Below, piece after piece: positions 1-5,087 of a stretch of DNA of 6,474 nucleotides. The DNA is taken from the NCBI GenBank assembly GCA_002069025.1, contig MWBK01000211.1, positions 1 through 6,474 on the forward strand. Reading direction: 5' to 3'. Under the pieces are notes generated by a model. That model searched no databases and was not told the DNA's origin. It saw only the letters and a program-made list of their open reading frames with translations. This stretch comes from Bacteroidetes bacterium ADurb.Bin302 (GTDB taxonomy: Bacteria; Bacteroidota; Bacteroidia; Bacteroidales; Paludibacteraceae). The position numbers were made by a program, and so were the translations under genes. Within the stretch, counting starts at the first letter, position 1; every line of letters starts with the position of its first letter.

Positions 1-1802
1 GACATATTATTATTTGTATATACACGCATTAAATATGTACCTGCCGACACATTGAGAACCAATGGAAATTCGCGGCAATCAAAAGTTTGCAATAATCTAC
101 CCGACAAATCACATAACTCTGCCGAAATAATATCTGCATCAGACGACACATAAACATTCCCCATACTTGGGTTTGGATATACGCTCACATTAATTTCACC
201 ATCAACATTCTCAACACCAGTAGTTTGCCATAATGTTTTAAGCCATGAGATTCTATTATTCAAATAACTACGTGCCTGAATTAAACCATTTTGAAAATTA
301 GATGATGAATAAGAAGGCCATTTCCCACAATCGCAATTGGCAGCTGAACTTATACGTGTCGCTAATTGATCCATTAAATCATATATAGTTGATAACCTCC
401 AAGACTCATCATTCCAACGTTGTTGAACCTTTGATTGAAAACGAGGAAATTTAACCAACTCAGAAATCCAATTATCACCAAAAGGAGGATCATCGTATAT
501 AAAACCTGAATGCCTGTACGAATTTCCAAAATCCCATACCGGTCCAAAATTCAGCTTAGTATTATTCCCTCTATCCTTATTCAAATAACAACTGCCATGA
601 AAGCCTTCGGCATTACCCATTATTTCCTGAACTATATAAAAATTAGCTGCCGATTCCAAATCAATATAATTTTCCCAATCAGTACTATTCTTATCCGGGT
701 TGTAAATAGCAGCATTAGCATTCTCTAAGAATGTTGTCATATATGATTCCTGTTCATAAGACAATATCTCAGGCGATTTATATGTGAATCGAATTATCTC
801 ATCTTCATTTTCTTGTATTACTATTTGGTTTACATCATCGTAATTATCAATTTCCAGCAACCAACCTCCTGTTATTTCTAATGGATCTATGCTATTGTCA
901 GCTTGTTCAACTATATTTACTCTGGTACTTGAAACTGTTATATGATCTGTTAAGAAGTACAAACCCCAATATTGTCCGTTCAGAACTAATTCAACAGGTT
1001 CCTGACCCGGTGTATATGGAAAACCAAAAATACGGCTCAATTCAAATCCTACAGTATTGCGCATAAATGCACAATCATCATCAGCATGGGCCAACAAACA
1101 AAAACTTTTGCTCTGACTTAAGTTTAGTAAAGACGCCGACGTTTCCATTTTTATACGATAAGGCTTCTTATCAAAACCAATCCAAGTATAGTTACCGCGC
1201 CCTTTTACTTCAGTATTAATCGGATTCTGTTGGGTACCATAAGATTGATAATCGGTTTGGCCCATGGCATCAATATACATGGTAGCCGGAACATATACTT
1301 CTTTTGAAGTTATTTCATCACCACTTAAGGTGTTGAGATAAAACACAGGTAAAGTATTTGAAAGATTATAGCAACCACCACTATATGGTGATATCCAAGA
1401 TCCTTGTGCCCAATTACTACCGCTTGCAGGTGTATATGTTGCACCAACAACCATCTCTTGATCAGTTGTAGCTGTTCTTAATTCCATGCGAACATTAGAA
1501 ATTTCATCCTTCATATTCGAGAACGTACTTTGATACACACCGGCTGCATAAGATGTATTTGAGAAGCTATAACGATACATATCATGAACAGTAGATGGAA
1601 TAGTCAATTCCCATTTTCCATTACCTAAATCAATTAAATCAACAATAACAGTGTAGTCTTGGTAGTCTGATCCGTATAAAAATTTCACAGACCCATATTG
1701 TGTCTTAGAGTTATCGAAATAAAATGTACCGGATAATATATCAAGAGCATAACTGCTAACTGACATAGCTACAAGAAGTAGAATAAACGACAATTTTTTC
1801 AT
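1..1802 (-). CDS. Secreted CotH-kinase-family protein with T9SS sorting domain (3' end cut by window edge)
   Basis: About 600 codons are open from the ATG at 1802 to the left edge. Residues 1-19 form a signal peptide (MKK, hydrophobic core, SSYA cleavage site). Residues ~20-90 start GTFYFDNS and contain KWELTIP, resembling starch-binding CBM26-like modules; this is tentative. The CotH domain (PF08757 type) spans ~150-430, with GRGNYTW (201-207), KKPYRIK (212-218), HADDD..FMRN (239-249), GWLLEID, then an NAEGFHGSCYL stretch and GPVWDFGN (420-427). CotH proteins are atypical kinases that phosphorylate secreted or coat proteins in Bacillus; the substrate here is unknown. Residues ~538-600 are a type A T9SS sorting domain (VYPNPS at 541-546, LSGRLLQT, SAGTYLMRV), so export to the cell surface or medium is expected. 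The domain is nearly finished at the edge, so perhaps 5-15 residues are missing. The usual acidic residues of the N-x-D and WDxD motifs appear as E and G. Kinase activity is therefore inferred, not shown. Confidence 0.9.
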   Translation of the reverse strand, partial: MKKLSFILLLVAMSVSSYALDILSGTFYFDNSKTQYGSVKFLYGSDYQDYTVIVDLIDLGNGKWELTIPSTVHDMYRYSFSNTSYAAGVYQSTFSNMKDEISNVRMELRTATTDQEMVVGATYTPASGSNWAQGSWISPYSGGCYNLSNTLPVFYLNTLSGDEITSKEVYVPATMYIDAMGQTDYQSYGTQQNPINTEVKGRGNYTWIGFDKKPYRIKMETSASLLNLSQSKSFCLLAHADDDCAFMRNTVGFELSRIFGFPYTPGQEPVELVLNGQYWGLYFLTDHITVSSTRVNIVEQADNSIDPLEITGGWLLEIDNYDDVNQIVIQENEDEIIRFTYKSPEILSYEQESYMTTFLENANAAIYNPDKNSTDWENYIDLESAANFYIVQEIMGNAEGFHGSCYLNKDRGNNTKLNFGPVWDFGNSYRHSGFIYDDPPFGDNWISELVKFPRFQSKVQQRWNDESWRLSTIYDLMDQLATRISSAANCDCGKWPSYSSSNFQNGLIQARSYLNNRISWLKTLWQTTGVENVDGEINVSVYPNPSMGNVYVSSDADIISAELCDLSGRLLQTFDCREFPLVLNVSAGTYLMRVYTNNNM

Positions 1803-1823
1803 ATATTATTTTTTAAGGTATTA

Positions 1824-1855
1824 CAAAGATATATTTTAATATTTAATTATACAAT
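1824..1855 (-). promoter_or_regulatory. Bacteroidota-type promoter of the CotH-family gene
   Basis: On the minus strand ATTG (1855-1852) is followed after exactly 20 nt by TATCTTTG (1831-1824), a full match to the TAnnTTTG -7 box used by the Bacteroidota primary sigma factor. Transcription should begin near 1818-1820, giving an AT-rich leader of about 17 nt with no Shine-Dalgarno sequence. This supports the ATG at 1802 as the start. Confidence 0.75.
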
Positions 1856-1892
1856 TTTTTACGCCTTTATAACAAACAAAAATAATAAAATA

Positions 1893-1924
1893 TTTTTATA
1901 TTTATCAATGTTTTTTTACATTTG
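1893..1924 (+). promoter_or_regulatory. Promoter of dapL, predicted leaderless or near-leaderless transcript
   Basis: TACATTTG at 1917-1924 fits TAnnTTTG exactly. The -33 position at a 20 nt spacing (1893-1896) reads TTTT, a weak match to TTTG. The box ends 6 nt before the ATG at 1931, so the transcript should start within a few bases of that ATG. The only other in-frame upstream start, TTG at 1922, lies inside the -7 box and would not be transcribed from this promoter. Confidence 0.65.
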
Positions 1925-1930
1925 CAAGTT

Positions 1931-3160
1931 ATGACCTTAATTAACGAAAACTACTTAAAACTACCTGAATGCTATTTCTTCAACGAAATAGAGCAAAAGA
2001 TTAATGCGCACAAAGTCGTACACCCCAAAGCAGATGTAATACGTTTAGGCCTTGGAGATGTATCACAAGCACTACCCGGAGAAGTGGTGAAGGCAATGGA
2101 AAATGCTACTCGCGAATTATCAAAAATAGAAACATTTAGAGGATATGGACCGGAAACAGGTTATCGTTTCTTGATTGATAAAATAATTAAATATGATTAT
2201 AACACACGTGGAGTCTCTTTAGAACCTGACGAAGTTTTTATAAGCGATGGTGCAAAATCTGATGTGGGTAATATCGGACATATATTTGGAAGAGACAATA
2301 TCATTGCAATAACTGATCCTGTATACCCTGTATACGAAAATGCAGCTATAATGGGAGGACGTTCCGGTCATCTGACAGAACAAAACATTTGGAGCAATAT
2401 TGTATATATACCTTGTACGCCTGAGAATAATTTTATTCCAGAATTACCAAAAGAAAAAGTTGATATTATATATTTGTGCTACCCCAACAATCCGACAGGA
2501 GTTGCTCTAAACAAAATAGAACTTAAAAAATGGGTTGATTATGCATTAGAAAATCAAGCTATAATTATATATGACGGCGCATACGCTGCATATATCAAAG
2601 AGGATGATATTCCACACTCAATATACGAAATTAAAGGAGCTAAGAAATGTGCTATCGAAATACGTAGTTATTCAAAAACCGCAGGTTTTACCGGATTGCG
2701 TTGTTCATATACAATTGTACCGAAAGATATAATAGGGTACACTCTTATGAACGAGAAAATTAAAGTAAATAAATTGTGGAATCGAAGAGCTACTACATAT
2801 TATAATGGCACATCATACATTGTACAAAGAGGTGCAGAAGCACTATACTCTCGTAAGGGATTCAAACAGTATCAAACAAACATTGATTACTATCTAACAA
2901 ACGCTAGCATAATACGACAAGAAATGATCGGTGCAGGATATGAAGTTTACGGCGGAGTAAATGCTCCACATATTTGGATTAAAACGCCTAAAAACACACC
3001 TTCTTGGAGGTTTTTCCAAGAATTACTTTATGAAATAAACGTAGTTTGCACTCCCGGAGCCGGTTTTGGACAAGGAGGTGAAGGCTTCTTTCGTTTCACT
3101 GCTTTCAACACAAGAGAGAATACAATAGAAGCCATGAATCGCATTAAGAAGAGAATATAA
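1931..3160 (+). CDS. dapL: LL-diaminopimelate aminotransferase (DapL)
   Basis: A 409-residue PLP-dependent class I/II aminotransferase, full length for DapL (about 410 residues). It converts tetrahydrodipicolinate directly to LL-diaminopimelate using glutamate as amino donor, a cytosolic step toward meso-DAP for peptidoglycan and lysine. Family signatures are the N-terminal INENYLKLP, FRGYGPETGY (69-78), ISDGAKSD (104-111), DPVYPVYEN (129-137), YPNNPTG (184-190), YDGAY (214-218), the Schiff-base lysine K249 in SYSKTAGFTGLR, WNRRATT, and the carboxylate-binding R388 in GGEGFFRF. Spacings N187-D215-Y218 and K249-R257 equal those of plant DapL (N209, D237, Y240; K270, R278). The ATG at 1931 is preferred to the in-frame TTG at 1922 because that TTG is part of the promoter -7 box. 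The gene is divergent from the CotH gene and is followed by a terminator, so it appears monocistronic, without dapF beside it. Confidence 0.95.
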   Translation: MTLINENYLKLPECYFFNEIEQKINAHKVVHPKADVIRLGLGDVSQALPGEVVKAMENATRELSKIETFRGYGPETGYRFLIDKIIKYDYNTRGVSLEPDEVFISDGAKSDVGNIGHIFGRDNIIAITDPVYPVYENAAIMGGRSGHLTEQNIWSNIVYIPCTPENNFIPELPKEKVDIIYLCYPNNPTGVALNKIELKKWVDYALENQAIIIYDGAYAAYIKEDDIPHSIYEIKGAKKCAIEIRSYSKTAGFTGLRCSYTIVPKDIIGYTLMNEKIKVNKLWNRRATTYYNGTSYIVQRGAEALYSRKGFKQYQTNIDYYLTNASIIRQEMIGAGYEVYGGVNAPHIWIKTPKNTPSWRFFQELLYEINVVCTPGAGFGQGGEGFFRFTAFNTRENTIEAMNRIKKRI

Positions 3161-3180
3161 AAAAACGTCAAATGAAATAT

Positions 3181-3221
3181 AAACAAAATGGATACTTAAT
3201 TAAGTATCCATTTGTTTTTTT
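3181..3221. terminator. Bidirectional intrinsic terminator between dapL and the HTH gene
   Basis: Positions 3188-3211 are a perfect 24-nt palindrome (ATGGATACTT/AATT/AAGTATCCAT), extended by AA/TT pairs to 3186-3213 and, past one bulged A, by AAAC/GTTT. A T-run (3215-3221) follows on the plus strand, and the A-rich left flank gives a shorter U-rich tail on the minus strand. It lies 27 nt after the dapL stop and 12 nt after the minus-strand HTH stop, so it can serve both convergent genes. Confidence 0.85.
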
Positions 3222-3224
3222 CTC

Positions 3225-3476
3225 CTAAGCTTTTTCTGCTATCATTTTCAAAGCTACATCCAAAATGGTTGTATCATCCAAAATAACGATTCCACCGTCG
3301 GGACCCGGTTCTATGTGTAATCCGCAAGAACCTCCTTGTTTAAAATTATGCCCACCGAAATAATTTCTGACAGTTTCTTCTTGAATGCCAAGTTGTTCGG
3401 CAATTTTATGAATACTGCCATTGGGCAGACTGTCTTTAATCTTTCTCAACTCGTTGAATGTCATCTGCTTTACCAT
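3225..3476 (-). CDS. Small helix-turn-helix DNA-binding protein, Bacteroidota type
   Basis: 83 residues. Residues ~19-40 (GSIHKIAEQLGIQEETVRNYF) read as a helix-turn-helix: a first helix with KIAEQLG, a turn at G30, and a recognition helix ETVRNYF. They are followed by a glycine-rich GGHNFKQGG loop. The C-terminal half has HIEPGPDGG (54-62) and a final amphipathic segment LDDTTILDVALKMI (66-79), perhaps for dimerisation. I recognise this as a small conserved Bacteroidota protein usually annotated only as a DNA-binding protein; its target is unknown. Met5 at 3464 is an alternative start, but the ATG at 3476 keeps the full N-terminal helix and has the better-supported promoter distance (about 45 nt leader). 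It lies 114 nt after the PAP2 gene on the same strand and ends at the shared terminator. It could be co-transcribed with the bat tail or expressed from its own promoter. Confidence 0.85.
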   Translation of the reverse strand: MVKQMTFNELRKIKDSLPNGSIHKIAEQLGIQEETVRNYFGGHNFKQGGSCGLHIEPGPDGGIVILDDTTILDVALKMIAEKA

Positions 3477-3590
3477 AATCCAGTAGTATTAAGTTAATAA
3501 ATAATGTTTGTAAAATTAAACTGCAATAAACTTAATACTTTTTTTTATGATATGCAAACTTTTTATGCTAAAAAATATCAGTTATATAAA
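3477..3590. other. Intergenic region between the PAP2 and HTH genes
   Basis: 114 nt, strongly AT-rich. It contains the candidate HTH-gene promoter described separately. I see no stable hairpin followed by a T-run on the minus strand, so read-through from the bat/PAP2 operon into the HTH gene is possible. No coding potential is apparent on either strand. Confidence 0.6.
3527..3558 (-). promoter_or_regulatory. Candidate promoter of the small HTH gene
   Basis: On the minus strand TTTG (3558-3555) is followed by a 20-nt spacer and TAAGTTTA (3534-3527), which matches TAnnTTTG at all fixed positions except the last. The spacing equals that of the CotH-gene promoter in this window. Transcription would start near 3520, about 45 nt before the ATG at 3476. 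Confidence 0.5.
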
Positions 3591-4325
3591 TCAATAGGCA
3601 AATATATTCTTTGAAGCAAATAGCATAATAAAAAACAATGTTGTAAGCATCGTTAAAAAAACTATACGTAAATCTTTTTGCGGATAATCAACATTTGTTC
3701 TGATATTAGTTTTATGTATACTATATCGGTATTGGGGTAATTTCTTTTTCAATAATAAATATAATGCATAAAACATCCAAGCTATAAACACTCCGGACAA
3801 TGCTCCAAATAAAATATCAATCGGGAAATGTACACCTAAATATATTCTTGAATAACTGTTTAATATTGCCCACATAAAAATCATGAAAGAATACCATGTA
3901 TTCTTAAATAGTAATGCAGTAAACATTGCTAAGCCGAAAGTATTTGCAGCATGTGAAGAAATAAATCCGTATAAATCGCCCTTATCGCCCCTAACTGTAT
4001 GAACAAGAAGATCAATTGAAGGATCATGAGATGGTCTTAATCTTTCGAATAAGGGCTTACAAAATCCGGATGCAAATTGATCAGCAAAAACAATTGTCAA
4101 AATAATACCTATTGCTATTAGAAGAGTCTCACGTTTTTTATTCTTAATAATAACGTAAATAATTGATATATACAAAGGTATCCAAACAAATTTATCCGTT
4201 ATCCAGAACATAAACCCATCAAAGAAGTCATTATGCAATGCATTTAGTTGTAAAAAACAACTCTTATCCCATTGCTCTATCTCACGAATAAACTCAAAAA
4301 AAGACTGAAAAATATCAACACTCAT
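3591..4325 (-). CDS. PAP2-family membrane phosphatase
   Basis: A 244-residue multi-pass membrane protein of the type 2 phosphatidic acid phosphatase family. All three catalytic motifs are present: K90-x6-R97-P98, S123-S124-H125 in the place of PSGH, and S159-R160-x5-H166-x3-D170, with H125 and H166 the expected nucleophile and base. Hydrophobic segments lie at about 34-60, 67-82, 127-152, 154-190 and 220-240, plus a short N-terminal one. Relatives dephosphorylate undecaprenyl pyrophosphate, lipid A or phosphatidylglycerol phosphate at the outer face of the inner membrane; the sequence does not decide which. The ATG at 4325 is 4 nt downstream of the batE stop, so the gene is the next cistron of the bat operon and is probably translationally coupled. 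The C-terminal extension after 195 (basic stretch then one more hydrophobic helix) is longer than in minimal PAP2 enzymes. Confidence 0.9.
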   Translation of the reverse strand: MSVDIFQSFFEFIREIEQWDKSCFLQLNALHNDFFDGFMFWITDKFVWIPLYISIIYVIIKNKKRETLLIAIGIILTIVFADQFASGFCKPLFERLRPSHDPSIDLLVHTVRGDKGDLYGFISSHAANTFGLAMFTALLFKNTWYSFMIFMWAILNSYSRIYLGVHFPIDILFGALSGVFIAWMFYALYLLLKKKLPQYRYSIHKTNIRTNVDYPQKDLRIVFLTMLTTLFFIMLFASKNIFAY

Positions 4326-4329
4326 GATA

Positions 4330-5082
4330 CTATATTTTCTCTATTGATTTTGACAAAATCCATCCCGTATTACCATCTTCTGTTGTAATCTCTGACCAAT
4401 CACCTAAAACTGATTTAATAGTCAACTTAGTTCCTTCATGTAGTACAAATAAATCTGTACCGCTATTATCAGGCGAACTTTTAATTGTTGCGGTAGGAAC
4501 AAAAACTATGGCAGTAGAATGATCTTCTAATGCTTTTTTTTGCTGATACGAAAACACTAAAGAAATAGCTGTAAAGCACAAACTTGCGATGGCAAGTCCA
4601 AACCCTGTTTTCTTAAGCCAAATACGCCTACCAAAAATATATAAGAACAAACTGATAACTAGTATAATAAAAAATACAACTCCGACATAAGCCCATTTAT
4701 TTGAATCAGCAATGTTTCTAAATTCTTCTATCCATTTAACAAAAAATATAGTGGCAAACGGTTCTATTTTATCTACTGTTTTTTGACGAACAAATTCCAA
4801 ATTATGTTGAGCATCAACATTATCAGCATCTAAACGCAATGCTCGTTCATAATTTAAAATTGATGGAGCTAATTTTCCTGTTCTGTAATATGCATTACCG
4901 AGATTAAAATATAAAGTACTTGATTCGTAACCACTTTGAGTAATGTTTTCATAAATCTGTATTGCTTCTTCATAATTACCGGCTGCATACGCATCATTAG
5001 CCGATTTCATATTTTCAGCAGAGATTGGTAATGACAAGGTCAACACTAAACTCACAATATATAATATCTTTTTCATGTTCAT
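4330..5082 (-). CDS. batE: BatE: TPR and SH3-like membrane protein of the Bat aerotolerance operon
   Basis: 250 residues. Residues 1-22 form a signal peptide or anchor (MNMKK, hydrophobic stretch, ISA). Two TPR units follow: ~24-53 (ANDAYAAGNYEEAIQIYENI) and ~55-88 (LYFNLGNAYYRTGKLAPSIL, then NYERALRLDADN), with a third helix pair started by DAQHNLEFVRQ. Two transmembrane helices lie at ~131-150 and ~159-178, and a bacterial SH3-like domain at ~191-250 ends in GDWSEI and GNTGWILSKSIEKI. This order is characteristic of BatE in Bacteroidota. Bat proteins were named for Bacteroides aerotolerance; they are thought to form an envelope complex with MoxR-type ATPases and VWA proteins, but the molecular role is unsettled. 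It starts 5 nt after the batD stop. An ATG two codons in (5076) is an equally possible start. The upstream AAAAGAA is only a weak ribosome-binding site. Confidence 0.9.
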   Translation of the reverse strand: MNMKKILYIVSLVLTLSLPISAENMKSANDAYAAGNYEEAIQIYENITQSGYESSTLYFNLGNAYYRTGKLAPSILNYERALRLDADNVDAQHNLEFVRQKTVDKIEPFATIFFVKWIEEFRNIADSNKWAYVGVVFFIILVISLFLYIFGRRIWLKKTGFGLAIASLCFTAISLVFSYQQKKALEDHSTAIVFVPTATIKSSPDNSGTDLFVLHEGTKLTIKSVLGDWSEITTEDGNTGWILSKSIEKI

Positions 5083-5087
5083 TTCTT

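Noticed and set aside
510..1066. Open plus-strand frames of 72 and 61 codons at 510-728 and 881-1066
   Set aside because: They lie inside the minus-strand CotH gene, whose frame is continuous with clear domain motifs, and their translations show no recognisable features.
1..1802. A polysaccharide-utilisation (Sus-type) locus around the CBM-like N-terminus
   Set aside because: No SusC/SusD, glycoside hydrolase or regulator is in view, and the CBM-like assignment rests only on a short sequence resemblance.
1922..1930. TTG at 1922 as the start of dapL
   Set aside because: It lies within the TACATTTG -7 box, adds only three residues absent from the family, and the ATG at 1931 gives the standard N-terminus.
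3477..3590. A small RNA or terminator after the PAP2 gene
   Set aside because: Only AT-rich sequence with no stable hairpin plus T-run was found; the promoter explanation for the HTH gene is simpler.
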